Positions 1-9,600 of a stretch of 64,000 bases of DNA are shown here, piece after piece. A program made the position numbers and the translations under genes. The stretch is from positions 372,001-436,000 of the forward strand of contig NZ_JAPDDR010000005.1 in the NCBI RefSeq assembly GCF_025950095.1, read 5' to 3'. Source of the DNA: Luteolibacter rhizosphaerae (GTDB lineage Bacteria; Verrucomicrobiota; Verrucomicrobiia; Verrucomicrobiales; Akkermansiaceae). Below the pieces are notes generated by a model. That model was not told where the DNA came from, did not search any database, and saw nothing but the letters and a program-made list of their open reading frames with translations. How positions within the stretch are numbered: position 1 is the first letter of the stretch; each line of letters starts with the position of its first letter.

Positions 1-447
1 GGCAGCTACCAGCGCCACAATTCATGGACCATGGCCTTCGGCCCCTATGAAGACCCGCGCTACGCCGTGGTCATCTTCGTGCACGACGGCAAGTCCGGCG
101 GCAAGGTCTGCGGTCCGCTCGTCCACCTCGTGATGCGCGGCCTCTTCTCCCGTGATGAAGGGATGAAGCTTCCCCTCCACCCTCTCGACCCGGTCCCCGG
201 CAAGCTGGAAGCCATTGACGAGATCCCGCTTCCCGAAGACGTCCTCGCCGCGATCGATGTCACCCAGGACGACGGCGAGACCGGCGACGAAGCTGCCGAC
301 GCCGCCGCAGCGGCCGGCATCGTCCCCGGCAACCCCGAGAACGATCAACCCGCAGTAGCCCCCAGCCCCACCATCACTCTCGAAGCGGACGCCGAAGGCA
401 CCGTGGCTCCTCGCAAGAAGCAGGAGCCCGCCAAGCGCAACCGCTAA
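1..447 (+). CDS. mrdA: Penicillin-binding protein 2 (transpeptidase), C-terminal part
   Basis: The reading frame is open from the first base of the window, so the start lies upstream. The first ~50 residues resemble the end of a class B penicillin-binding protein transpeptidase domain, just after the KTGT box: a HNSW..AFGPYEDPRYAVVIF segment followed by GGKVCGPLV, as in PBP2, where it closes the catalytic fold. These enzymes cross-link peptidoglycan in the periplasm during cell elongation. After residue ~55 there is a long low-complexity tail rich in Asp, Glu, Ala and Pro, ending in basic KKQEPAKRNR, which is not part of the catalytic domain. RNase G/E follows 32 bp downstream on the same strand. 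The active-site Ser and Lys are outside the window, so PBP2 versus another class B PBP is judged only from the C-terminal motif. Confidence 0.7.
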   Translation, partial: GSYQRHNSWTMAFGPYEDPRYAVVIFVHDGKSGGKVCGPLVHLVMRGLFSRDEGMKLPLHPLDPVPGKLEAIDEIPLPEDVLAAIDVTQDDGETGDEAADAAAAAGIVPGNPENDQPAVAPSPTITLEADAEGTVAPRKKQEPAKRNR

Positions 448-479
448 TCCCCTTTCCCACCTCCTGTCTTAACAAATCC

Positions 480-2069
480 ATGATTCAGAAAATCAAACGC
501 TTCCTTGGAATCGGGCGACCGAACCCCAAGGAGGGCAACACGGTTATCGTCAATGTCGAACGCTTGGAGCGACGCGTCGCCCTCCTCGATAACGGCGTCC
601 TGGAAGAATACACCGTCGAGCGCGAAGGCGAACAGAACATCGTCGGCGGTATCTTCAAAGGCCGCGTGAAGAACATCGAACCGGGCCTCAAGGCCATGTT
701 CGTCGACATCGGCCTCGACAAAAACGCCTTCCTCCACTTCTGGGACGCCATCCCTGCCGCTCTCGATGCCGGTCTCGAAGAGATCGAGCGCGCGAGCAGC
801 AACAAGAAGAAGCAACAGCAGAAGATCACCTCCAAGGACATCCCGAGCATCTACCCGATCGGCTCGGAGATCATGATCCAGGTGTCCAAGGGGCCGATCG
901 GCACCAAGGGCCCGCGTGTCACCACGAATATCTCCTTGGCCGGTCGTTACCTGGTGCTCATGCCCTTCACCGAGCAGTTCGGCATCTCCCGCAAGATCGA
1001 GGACCCGAAGGAGCGCCTGCGCCTGCGCAAGATCATGCAGAAGCTCAGCGTGCCGGAAGGTATGGGCATCATCATGCGCACCGTGGCTCACGGCACCCGT
1101 GCCCGCCACTTCGTCCGCGACCTCGCCATGTTGCTTGAGCAGTGGGGTGCGGTGGAAGACAAGCGCGACTCCGGCCCGGCTCCCCTCTGCGTGTTCCAAG
1201 AGCCCGGCCTGATCGAGCGCACCGCCCGCGACTTCCTCACCGATGAAGTCGACCAAGTGCTCTGCGACAGCGCGGAAACCACCGAGTTCATCCGCGAAAT
1301 CGCCGGCAAGGTGTCGCGCCGCGCCAAGCGCCGCATCCATCATCTGCCGACCTCGCAGCCGATCTTCGAGGCGGTGAATATCCAGAAGCAGATCGACGAG
1401 GCCTTCTCCCGCCAGGTCTGGCTGCCCTGCGGCGGTTATATCGTGATCGATGAAACCGAAGCCCTCATCTCCATCGACGTGAACACCGGCCGCAACCGCG
1501 GCTCGAAGGACGTCGACAAGATGATCTTCGAGACCAACGTCGAGGCCGCCCAGGAAGTCGCCCGCCAGCTCCGCCTGCGCAACATCGGCGGTTTGGTCGT
1601 GGTCGACTTCATCGACATGCGCCACCGCAAGGACCAGCAGGCCGTCTACAAGGCGATGAAGGATCGCCTCAAGAAGGACAAGGCCAAGACCCAAGTCCTG
1701 CAGATCTCCTCCATCGGCCTGATGGAGATGACTCGCCAGCGCCTGAATGAGTCGCTGCGCGACACCATGTTCGAGCCCTGCCCCTATTGCCAGGGCCGCG
1801 GCCGCGTGAAGACCCCGATGACCATGAGCGTCGAGATCCAGCGTCGCATCGTGACCGTCATCAACAAACACCGCGACCAAGCGGGCGACCTCGTCATCGT
1901 GGTCAACCCCGACGTGCTCACCCGCTTCAAGACCGAAGACGGCAAGCACCTCGTCGAGCTAGAGCGCCAGCACTCCGGCCGCCTCATCTTCCGCTCGGAT
2001 CCATCGCTCCACCGCGAGCGCTTCCTGATCATCGACTCCGCCACGGAGAAGACGATCGACCAAGGCTGA
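480..2069 (+). CDS. rng: Ribonuclease G/E family endoribonuclease
   Basis: 529 aa. Single-strand-specific endoribonuclease involved in mRNA turnover and rRNA maturation. An S1-like RNA-binding region is at about residues 35-130 (GGIFKGRVKNIEPGLKAMFV), followed by the RNase H-like/DNase I-like catalytic core. The acidic metal-binding positions are visible in ISIDVNTG and VVVDFIDM. The Cys pair of the zinc link is present in EPCPYCQGRG. The length fits RNase G rather than full RNase E, because there is no long C-terminal degradosome scaffold. The start ATG lies 32 bp after the PBP2 gene, so co-transcription is possible. A strong hairpin terminator lies just after the stop. Family assignment is secure; G versus E naming is convention. 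Confidence 0.93.
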   Translation: MIQKIKRFLGIGRPNPKEGNTVIVNVERLERRVALLDNGVLEEYTVEREGEQNIVGGIFKGRVKNIEPGLKAMFVDIGLDKNAFLHFWDAIPAALDAGLEEIERASSNKKKQQQKITSKDIPSIYPIGSEIMIQVSKGPIGTKGPRVTTNISLAGRYLVLMPFTEQFGISRKIEDPKERLRLRKIMQKLSVPEGMGIIMRTVAHGTRARHFVRDLAMLLEQWGAVEDKRDSGPAPLCVFQEPGLIERTARDFLTDEVDQVLCDSAETTEFIREIAGKVSRRAKRRIHHLPTSQPIFEAVNIQKQIDEAFSRQVWLPCGGYIVIDETEALISIDVNTGRNRGSKDVDKMIFETNVEAAQEVARQLRLRNIGGLVVVDFIDMRHRKDQQAVYKAMKDRLKKDKAKTQVLQISSIGLMEMTRQRLNESLRDTMFEPCPYCQGRGRVKTPMTMSVEIQRRIVTVINKHRDQAGDLVIVVNPDVLTRFKTEDGKHLVELERQHSGRLIFRSDPSLHRERFLIIDSATEKTIDQG

Positions 2070-2085
2070 TCCGGCCTTCACTCAG

Positions 2086-2120
2086 AGGCGCCGCCTCGCA
2101 AGGGGCGGCGCCTTTCTTTT
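2086..2120 (+). terminator. Rho-independent terminator after the RNase G gene
   Basis: Perfect 10-bp stem, AGGCGCCGCC (2086-2095) with GGCGGCGCCT (2104-2113), an 8-nt loop, then TTCTTTT. It sits 16 bp after the RNase G stop and separates it from the convergent dihydroorotase gene. Confidence 0.88.
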
Positions 2121-2203
2121 AAGGAGCAGCGACCTTACTGTCGCTGGCACCGTCCCGGGCGGCGACATCCCTCACAGCTGGAGTCCCATACTCCTTTGGT
2201 AAA

Positions 2204-3490
2204 TCAGCGCTCCAGTAGGATCTCTCCACCGCGCACTACCAGATCCACACTCCCTTTCAGCGTCTTGTCGAGGAAGGGCGTGTTACGGCTCTTCGACTTC
2301 ATGAACTCCGCCGTGAAGGTCGTGCTGCCCTCGGGATCGAAGAGAATGAATTCGGCGAACTTCCCTTCCTCCACCGGCACCGCTTCCAGCCCCATCAGGC
2401 GACGCGGCTCGGCGGAATAGCGCTTCACCAGCACATCCCAGCCCAGCTCTCCCCGCGAAATGAAGCGGTCATACATCGACACCAGCGCGGTATCCATCCC
2501 GGTGATCCCGTTCGGCGCGCTCACGAAATCCTGCGCCTTCTCAAAGGGCGTATGCGGCGCGTGGTCGGTCGCCAGCAAGTCGAAGACACCGCTCTTCAAT
2601 CCCTCTAACAGAGCCTCGTTGTCCGCCCGCGTGCGCAGTGGCGGGTTCATCTTGTAGTGGGTGTCGTAGTCGCCGATGTCCTCATCGATGAACATCAGGT
2701 GATGCGGTGCCACCTCAGCGGTCACCTTCACGTCTCCGCGCTCCTTCCACCACTTGATCGTTTCCATCCCCAGCTTGCTGGAGACATGCTGGATGTGGAT
2801 GTGCGCGCCGGTCGCATGCGCCAGCCGGATATCCCGGTCCAGCATGATCTCCTCCGCGCAGGCGGGGCTGCCCTTGATCCCGAGCCGGTAAGCCATCGGC
2901 CCGTCGTTCAAAGCACGCGGACCCGCCAGCTCGTGGACTTCGCAATGGCTTGCAAAAAACATCCCGAACTCGCTCGCATACTGCATCGCCCGGTAGAGCA
3001 CCGCGGCATCGCCCACGCCGTCACCGTCATCGGTCAGCATCTTCACTCCCAGGCTGCGCATGCCATCGATGGCCGCCAGTTCCTTGCCCTCGCGGCCCTT
3101 CGTGATGCAGCCGGAGGTGTAAACCGGGATCCGCGAAACCGCCTTCGCCTTGTCCAAAACCATCTTCACCACCGTGGCGGAATCGATCGCCGGAGAGGTA
3201 TTCGGCATCATCACCACGCCCGTGATCCCGCCGTTGATCGCCGCCTCCGTGCCGCTCGCGATGTCCTCCTTCGCCTCGAAGCCCGGCTCGCGGAAGTGCA
3301 CGTGGGCATCGAACATCGCAGGCATCAGCAGTCGCCCCCGGCCCTCGATCACCTTCGCCCCTTCTGGAACGCTGAGCCCCGCCCCGACCGCCTTGAAGCT
3401 GCCGTTCTCCACCAGCACGTCGGCATCCCGGAACTCGGGCGAATCTTCGGAAACCACGCGGACCTGGCGGATGAACAGCACGTCGGACAT
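2204..3490 (-). CDS. pyrC: Dihydroorotase (class I)
   Basis: 428 aa when started at the ATG at 3490 (MSDVLFIRQVRVV). An in-frame extension to 3610 exists but lacks homology-like sequence and would overlap the divergent neighbour's start. Catalyses reversible cyclisation of carbamoyl aspartate to dihydroorotate in pyrimidine synthesis, in the cytoplasm. Amidohydrolase zinc ligands are visible: DAHVHFREPG (about residues 60-70), the TDDGDG acidic site, HIQHVSSK, and the ATDHAPHT block with the catalytic Asp. The substrate-binding NPPLRT segment is also present. These motifs match class I (PyrC of Bacillus type) rather than the short class II enzyme. No other pyr gene is adjacent. Divergent from the VOC protein gene with a 94-bp shared upstream region. 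Confidence 0.93.
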   Translation of the reverse strand: MSDVLFIRQVRVVSEDSPEFRDADVLVENGSFKAVGAGLSVPEGAKVIEGRGRLLMPAMFDAHVHFREPGFEAKEDIASGTEAAINGGITGVVMMPNTSPAIDSATVVKMVLDKAKAVSRIPVYTSGCITKGREGKELAAIDGMRSLGVKMLTDDGDGVGDAAVLYRAMQYASEFGMFFASHCEVHELAGPRALNDGPMAYRLGIKGSPACAEEIMLDRDIRLAHATGAHIHIQHVSSKLGMETIKWWKERGDVKVTAEVAPHHLMFIDEDIGDYDTHYKMNPPLRTRADNEALLEGLKSGVFDLLATDHAPHTPFEKAQDFVSAPNGITGMDTALVSMYDRFISRGELGWDVLVKRYSAEPRRLMGLEAVPVEEGKFAEFILFDPEGSTTFTAEFMKSKSRNTPFLDKTLKGSVDLVVRGGEILLER

Positions 3491-3584
3491 GGCCGCTTCA
3501 TGCCATCCCGCCCCCGCCCCGTCCAGTGCCGCGAAAGGAGATCGACGCCATACACGCCAGCCTCCCACACTTCCGCCCAAAAGC

Positions 3585-4019
3585 ATGGAACCCCGCATCA
3601 CCCTTCTCACCCTTGGCGTTGCCGATCTCGCCCGCTCCGTCGCCTTTTATCGCGATGGTCTACGCTGGCCCACCACCTACAAGGACGGCGATGGCGTCGC
3701 CTTCTTCGATCTCTCCGGTACCAAGCTCGGTCTCTACGGCCTGCATGCTCTTTGCGAGGACATCTCCCCGGACACCCGGCCCGCCAGCGGCGGTTTTAGC
3801 GGCATCACCATCGCCCACAATGTCCGCACCAAGGAGGAAGTCGCTGCCGTCCTCGCCGAGGCGGAACGTGCCGGAGGCCGGATCGTCAAGCCCGCCCAAG
3901 ACGTCTTCTGGGGCGGCCACAGCGGCTACTTCACCGATCCCGATGGACACCACTGGGAGGTGGCATGGAATCCCATGATGCCGCTGGATGAGACCGGATT
4001 CATGACCATGCCCGGTTGA
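3585..4019 (+). CDS. VOC-family (glyoxalase/bleomycin-resistance fold) protein
   Basis: 144 aa. The sequence has two beta-alpha-beta-beta-beta halves typical of the vicinal oxygen chelate fold: ITLLTLGVADLARSVAFYRD at the start and GGHSGYFTDPDGHHWEVAWNP near the end. The second block carries the usual DPDGxxWE metal-ligand Glu. The start ATG at 3585 gives the canonical N-terminus of the family. Members include glyoxalase I, dioxygenases and resistance proteins, and the substrate cannot be told here. Divergent from dihydroorotase and convergent with the next gene, 8 bp away. No export signal. Confidence 0.88.
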   Translation: MEPRITLLTLGVADLARSVAFYRDGLRWPTTYKDGDGVAFFDLSGTKLGLYGLHALCEDISPDTRPASGGFSGITIAHNVRTKEEVAAVLAEAERAGGRIVKPAQDVFWGGHSGYFTDPDGHHWEVAWNPMMPLDETGFMTMPG

Positions 4020-4027
4020 CACCTGAA

Positions 4028-5245
4028 TCACTCGCCCAGCCTCTGCGTCCAGCTTGCCACCGCATCCGGATTGCTTTTCTCCAGGCTCCGGATCAACCCG
4101 CGGATCGCAGCCTTCGTCACCGGCGTCGAGGGCGCTCCGGCCAGCCACTCCTCCACCTCGGGAGAGCCTCCTTCGGACCAATGTTCGAACTGGCTTGAGA
4201 CTTTGTCTTCCGGCCAGTTCCGGCCCAAGGCATCCAGAAACCCGTCCACACCCCGGTCCGCCGACTTGTTGGTCGACGACGCGCCGCTAAAGCGGACGAA
4301 CTGCTCGAAGCCCATCCAAGGCTCGTTGCCGACCTTTCCCCACAGTTCCGCGGACTTGTCGTAGCTGAGTTCGCCCAGGGCCCATTGGATCTGCCCCCAA
4401 GCGTTCTCGGCCGCAGCGCTCGAGATCTCGTCATCCGGCAGAGCCGACAGCCAAGCCGCAGCGCCGGCGAGATCGGTATTCGCGGAGAAGATCTGCGCGG
4501 AGAAACCCCAGCGCACGCATTCGAGATAGGTATTGGGATCCAGGTTTTTCCCGTTGGCTGCCACCCACCCTGCCGCGGCGACGGGATCCGTCTTCAGCCA
4601 CCCGTCCACCACGGCGGCATTCCCGCCGAATCTCTCCGCCTCGCCGGGATTCTCGTTCATCCACTTGAGCGCGGCATCCGGATCCACCCGCCCCCAGCCG
4701 AAGGCAATCGCCCTGAGATCGCCACGAGGGACAATGCCGTTCTGGTGCTGGGTTTTGAGAAACTCCATAGCCTCGGTGGGGGCCACCATGCCCCAGCGCA
4801 TCGCGAAGGTCTTGTATTCATCGAAAGCCCTCCCCTCCTGATGAAGCTCCGCGAACATCGCATGGATCGCGGGGGCGTCCTCCGCACGCGCGAGCTCCAG
4901 CAAGAGGGCGAAATTCCGGCTGCGCCGCGCACCGTCGTTATCCATCAGCGTGCCGCGGCAGGCTTCGACCAGCTTCTTGTTCGGCTCGCCGGTGGTAGTT
5001 CCGGAAGCGAGTTCGTCGAAGGTGGCCAGCAGGCGGGAGGTCGCCGGATCCGCAACGAGTTTCGCCACGGAACCGTCGCGCCCGTAACTCCTAGGGCGGG
5101 TCCGTGGACCGCCCTGCTCCTCCTTGGCACTTGCGTCTTTATCCTGCTCATCTCGCCGGGAGCTTTGCCAGGCGACGACCCATCCGCTGCAGGCGAGAGC
5201 CGCGAGAACTGCGACCAATGAACCGGGATAAGATCGGGCGGGCAT
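4028..5245 (-). CDS. Secreted or membrane-anchored repeat protein, function unknown
   Basis: 405 aa. An N-terminal hydrophobic segment (LVAVLAALACSGWVVAW, residues ~10-26) suggests export or anchoring. It is followed by a charged linker and then an alpha-helical body with a recurring phrase of the type DPxAAxxWxxxNPG (for example DPDAALKWMNENPGE, DPVAAAGWVAANGK, DLAGAAAWLSALPDD). Such degenerate helical W/P repeats occur in many exported proteins of Verrucomicrobiota; no enzyme motif is visible. Its upstream region (5246-5516) also holds the hairpin row described separately. Function not recognised. Confidence 0.75.
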   Translation of the reverse strand: MPARSYPGSLVAVLAALACSGWVVAWQSSRRDEQDKDASAKEEQGGPRTRPRSYGRDGSVAKLVADPATSRLLATFDELASGTTTGEPNKKLVEACRGTLMDNDGARRSRNFALLLELARAEDAPAIHAMFAELHQEGRAFDEYKTFAMRWGMVAPTEAMEFLKTQHQNGIVPRGDLRAIAFGWGRVDPDAALKWMNENPGEAERFGGNAAVVDGWLKTDPVAAAGWVAANGKNLDPNTYLECVRWGFSAQIFSANTDLAGAAAWLSALPDDEISSAAAENAWGQIQWALGELSYDKSAELWGKVGNEPWMGFEQFVRFSGASSTNKSADRGVDGFLDALGRNWPEDKVSSQFEHWSEGGSPEVEEWLAGAPSTPVTKAAIRGLIRSLEKSNPDAVASWTQRLGE

Positions 5246-5259
5246 GGTGACATGTTATC

Positions 5260-5288
5260 TTGTGAGCCCCTGTGAAGGTCAATATCAC
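5260..5288 (+). promoter_or_regulatory. Possible sigma70-type promoter for the candidate small RNA
   Basis: TTGTGA (5260-5265), a 17-bp spacer, then TATCAC (5283-5288): four of six matches in each box. It would start a transcript near 5295 that reads through three hairpins and stops near 5475. This is a weak consensus call in a spacer that must also hold the promoter of the minus-strand gene ending its upstream side at 5245. Confidence 0.28.
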
Positions 5289-5294
5289 CGGGGC

Positions 5295-5478
5295 CAATGA
5301 CACGGATGCCTCGCGAGTCAGGTCCTACGTGATGACGGGATAGCGCTCCCCGCCGCAATGCGCCACCGTTGCGGCGGATTCGGTTGAATCAACACCCCAG
5401 CGTTGATTCTGGCTTCAAAGTTGATGATGGTGTTTTCGCCCCTCCGGTTCGGACAAGCCGGAGGGGCGCTTCTCTTTC
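5295..5478 (+). ncRNA. Candidate small structured RNA with three perfect hairpins
   Basis: Three perfect inverted repeats stand in a row on the + strand: CCGCCGCAA (5350-5358) with TTGCGGCGG (5369-5377); GAATCAAC (5386-5393) with GTTGATTC (5402-5409); and an 11-bp GC-rich stem 5437-5447 with 5458-5468, followed by CTTCTCTTTC like an intrinsic terminator. No convincing reading frame covers them. The terminator-like hairpin points in the + direction although no + strand gene lies upstream, so it must end a transcript begun in this spacer, or act as a leader attenuator of the gene starting at 5517. The 5' end given is a guess from the weak promoter. No known RNA family was recognised. Confidence 0.45.
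5437..5478 (+). terminator. Terminator-like hairpin ending the candidate small RNA
   Basis: 11-bp perfect stem CGCCCCTCCGG (5437-5447) with CCGGAGGGGCG (5458-5468), a 10-nt loop, then a pyrimidine/T-rich tail CTTCTCTTTC. On the minus strand no T-run follows, so it works in the + direction only. It lies 39 bp before the next start codon. Confidence 0.6.
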
Positions 5479-5516
5479 GGGCCTTATCTTGACCCGGAAC
5501 CGCTTGGCAGCGGAGC

Positions 5517-6491
5517 ATGTCTCAAATGAAGCCTCCTGATTTCATTCGGCGGATCGGAGGCGCGCTTCCTCTCGTCGCACTTGCGGCTGCGCTCCTCGGC
5601 ACGATCGGGTCTCCGCTGGGGATCTGGTCCAGCCAGATCGAGCGAATGAGCCATTTCCGTCTTTGGTGGATTGGTCTCTTGTTGCTTCTTACGCTGGGCT
5701 TTGCCCGGGACAAGCGTCGCCTGACCTCGTTGCTGGCATTGATCGCCGCCGTGATGGCAACTCGACCTCTGCTGCCTTACTGGACGCCATCCCCGGCCGT
5801 CGCGGCCGGGAGCAGCAAAGGGCTCTCCTTCAAGGTCACCGCTTGGAACTTACTATGGGAGAATCCCGACAAGAGCGATGCATTAGCTTGGCTCCAGACC
5901 GGAAACGAAGATGTGCTGCTCCTAACGGAGTGCACCTCTGAATGGATGAAGTTTCTGGAGCCTTTGGAGCGGACCTATCCCCACCGAATCCACAGCCGCC
6001 GCGATGGCGCGGAGGGCATGTGGTTGCTCAGCCGCCATCCGCTGGATCAGCCCGATCCCGAAGGTCTCGCCAAGAACAAGCCCTGGATCTCGGTGATCAT
6101 CCACACCCCGCTTGGCCCGGTCCGCTTCGTCGGCATGCATCCTCGCACACCGCGCTCCGGCCCGCGGTTTCTGGAGAGGAATGAGCAGTATGATCGGATC
6201 GCCTCGGTGTCGGCCATGTCACCCTTGCCTGTGATCGTCGCGGGCGATCTCAATTGCACACCCTTCTCTCCGTGGTTTGGGCGCTTCCTCGAAAGAGGAA
6301 AGCTGGAGGATACAGCGCTCGGTCGCGGCCTTCAAGGAACATGGAGTAGTTCAGGCATCCGGTTGCCCATCGATCACATTCTCGCCAGCCCGGACTGGCT
6401 GGGGGAGCAGAGGCAGGTTCACCCCGACCGGATGGGATCCGACCATCACCCGGTCATTGCGGTTCTATCCATGGCAGATCCGCAAAAATAG
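5517..6491 (+). CDS. Membrane-anchored endonuclease/exonuclease/phosphatase (EEP) family protein
   Basis: 324 aa. Three hydrophobic segments at about residues 14-34, 48-63 and 69-87 form an N-terminal membrane module, followed by an EEP catalytic domain from ~100. Signature blocks are visible: VTAWNLLWEN (Asn of the first motif), LLLTECTSEW (metal-binding Glu), GDLNCTPFSPW (Asp/Asn) and GSDHHPV (catalytic His). The layout, short membrane region then EEP domain, is like YafD-type proteins. Members hydrolyse phosphodiesters in nucleic acids or lipids; the substrate is not evident. It begins 39 bp after the terminator-like hairpin. Confidence 0.85.
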   Translation: MSQMKPPDFIRRIGGALPLVALAAALLGTIGSPLGIWSSQIERMSHFRLWWIGLLLLLTLGFARDKRRLTSLLALIAAVMATRPLLPYWTPSPAVAAGSSKGLSFKVTAWNLLWENPDKSDALAWLQTGNEDVLLLTECTSEWMKFLEPLERTYPHRIHSRRDGAEGMWLLSRHPLDQPDPEGLAKNKPWISVIIHTPLGPVRFVGMHPRTPRSGPRFLERNEQYDRIASVSAMSPLPVIVAGDLNCTPFSPWFGRFLERGKLEDTALGRGLQGTWSSSGIRLPIDHILASPDWLGEQRQVHPDRMGSDHHPVIAVLSMADPQK

Positions 6492-6643
6492 TCAGTCCCC
6501 GCCGATTTTTGGGGAAGGGAGACTTTCCTCTCGCCATCGCCCGCCGCTTCTGGCATCCGATTCACCGCTCACTCCTGCTCCGATGTCGACCTGCTCCCGA
6601 GGCCCGGCATCCCCCCGCGGATCGGTCTCGCCAGCCAGCCGCC

Positions 6644-9600
6644 ATGAAAACCGCCGCACGCCTTCTCGCGTTCGTATCTTGCCTCGTCGCCATTGCCCGC
6701 GCCGATCTCGACCTTGACTCGAATGGTCTAGGCGATGTCTGGGAGGCGAAGTTCAAGCCCGCCGTCCTCGTTCCGTCCGCTGATCCGGACGGAGACGGCC
6801 GCACCAATCTTGAGGAATGCGAGGCCGGCACCGACCCTTTGGCTCCGGAGGATATCTTCGCCATCGGCTCGATCGCCCTCTCGGGGAATGATCTGGTGCT
6901 GCGCTGGGATTCCCAGAACGGGAAGCGCTACCAACTGCAGGCCACACCGACTCCTGCGGTCGCCGGTAGCTGGCAGCCCATCCCCGGGTTGCATTCCGGC
7001 ACCGGCGGCGAGTTGACGGCTACCACCCCTCGCCCGGCCACGCCGAAAACTTTCTTCCGGGTAGTCGCGGCCGACGTGGATACCGATGGCGACGGACTCA
7101 CGGACTGGGAGGAGATCCAAGCCGGCCATGATCCGAACGTGGATCACGCCACCTCCTGCGGCTGCGGCACGAATTGCAATTGCGGCGCCGATTGCGCCTG
7201 CGGAAAGACCGAGATCGAACAGCTCACGGAGGAACTCCAAGGCACCCCGGAGATTTCGGTCGCCGTGAACGACGAGGAAGGGACGGAGCCTGCCACGGCC
7301 CCCTCCTCCGATACCGCGAGCTTCGTGATCAAGCGCAGGGCGGGTATCGCACGCACGGTGGTGAATCTCTCTACCGGCGGCTCGGCCTCCGCCTCGGATT
7401 TCACCGCGCTTCCCTCCACCATCGTGCTGCCCTTGGCGGTGAAGGAGCTCATTGTGACCGTCACACCGCTCCCGGACAGCGTGGTCGAATCGGATGAATC
7501 GGTGCAGCTCACCCTTGGCTCCGGTGCTTCCTACTCCTTGGGCACGCAGGTCAGCGCGTCCGTGTTGATCCATGACCGCATCCAAGCAAATGGAACCGGG
7601 CTCTTCGCGGAGTTCTGGAAGCATCCCGGCACCACGGCGAATGCTCCCTACTTCACCGGCACGCCGCAGATCAGCCGCGTTGATCCGCAGATCAATTTCG
7701 ACAATGGCGGCACCAGCGGGGCTTGGCCTGGTGCGCCAATCACGGTCTCCGGCACCACGTCGAACTATTTCTCCAGCCGCTGGACCGGCGAGATCCTGCC
7801 GGAGTTCTCCCAAGCCTACACGATCTTCGGTAACGCGAATGAAACCTGCCGGATCTGGATCAATGGCCAGCTCGTCATCAACAACTGGCCGCCTGCCATC
7901 CCTCTTTCCGGTGAAGCGTCGGCAGTCGTTCCTCTCGAAGGCGGCAAGCGCTATCCGATCGTCTTCGAGCACTACAACAACACCGGCGGTCACCGTGCCA
8001 TCCTTTCCTGGCAGTCCGCCAGCCAAGCGAAGCAAGTGGTCCCCCAGACCCGGCTCTTCCCGAATACCGCGCCGAAAATTTTCGGGCCCTACGATGCCAT
8101 GACCTTCATCGGCGGGCCGGACTTCAACTACAGCATCAATGCCAGCGGGCGACCGACTGGATATGCTGCCAGCAACCTCCCGCCCGGGCTTTCCATTGAT
8201 CCGCTCAGCGGCCTGATCTCGGGCACGCCTTCAGTCCCGGGCACATGGCGCGTGCTGATGACGGCTACGAACGGTTTCGGCTCCGGCTCCGCTTTCCTGG
8301 AGATCACCGTCATCGGGACCAGCGGCGGCATCACCCGGGAGCTCTGGACAGGCGTGAATGGCTCTAGCGTTTCGCAGATTCCGCTGACCACGCCACCCAC
8401 CTCCACCTCGCTGCTTACCTCCTTGGAATCTCCCGCGAATTCCGCGGACAACTACGGCGCCCGGATTCGCGGCTTCCTCACCGCACCGATGTCCGGAGAC
8501 TATCGCTTCTTTCTGCGCGCGGATGAAGCCGCGGAGTTCTATCTCTCCGACGACGAGGAGCCCGTGAATTCCTGGAAGCGGGCCGAGCTTGCCACTCCGG
8601 TCATCGCGACCGATTGGAGCGGCGCGGCGCAATCTCCCCTGCTGCGTCTCGAAGGAGGGCGCCGCTACTATCTTGAACTCCGCCATAAGGAAGGCACCGG
8701 CAGCGACCATCTGGCCTTGGGCTGGGTTCTCCCTGATCAACCGGAGGCGTCGACTCCCGTGGTAGTCCCGGGACACGTGCTGACCCGCTTTGAGGATGTT
8801 GCCCTTGGGTCCTCTCCGGATGGCACGCTCTATTTCACCTCGCTCACGCCTCAGGCTGGTGCGGTCACGAATGCTTATGGCTCCTGCACCCTGCGTCTGT
8901 CTCCGGACAAGACCACGGCATGGGTCCGGCCGAATTTCACCGGGCTCGGCTCGGACTTCTTCGCCATGCATGTGCATGACGACCGCTTGCCGCCCACCTC
9001 GAACATCGTCTTCGACCTCGATGAGCCGGGCGTGGAGAAACTGGCCGATGGTTCCTATATCTGGCACATCACCGGGGTAGGCACCCTGAGTGCGGAGCAA
9101 ATCGCGGATGGCATCTCCCAACATGCCTACCTGAACGTGCACAGCGTTCAGTACATGAACGGCGAGATCAAAGGCTACTTCAAGCCGCTCGACGGTTCTT
9201 CCTCCTTCACCGCGCCTCCCGCTCCGCCGGATTGGACCACTCAGCCAGCGGCTTCCCACACCAATGCCACCGCGGCAGCCCGCTTCCTCCAGCAGGCAAC
9301 CTTCGGACCTCATGCCAATGACATCGCGGCCCTCCAAGGTTCCGCTTCCTTCGATGCGTGGATCAATGCCGAGTTCGCGAAGTCTGCTACCAAGCATCTT
9401 CCCTTCGTGGAGCAGTTCCGGACCGTCACCGATCCGAACAGCCCGATGTATCCGGGCACCCTCACCTTCAACTCATGGTGGAAGAACTCGATCGAGGGTC
9501 CCGACCAACTCCGCCAGCGCGTGGCCTTCGCGCTCAGCGAGATCATGGTCGTCTCGGAAAACGGCCCGCTCGATGACCGTGCGAACGCCCTCTCGGACTA

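Noticed and set aside
444-1949. Long antisense reading frame (501 codons) over the RNase G gene
   Set aside because: High-GC third-position effect; the sense strand has a clear family match, and the antisense protein lacks any domain pattern.
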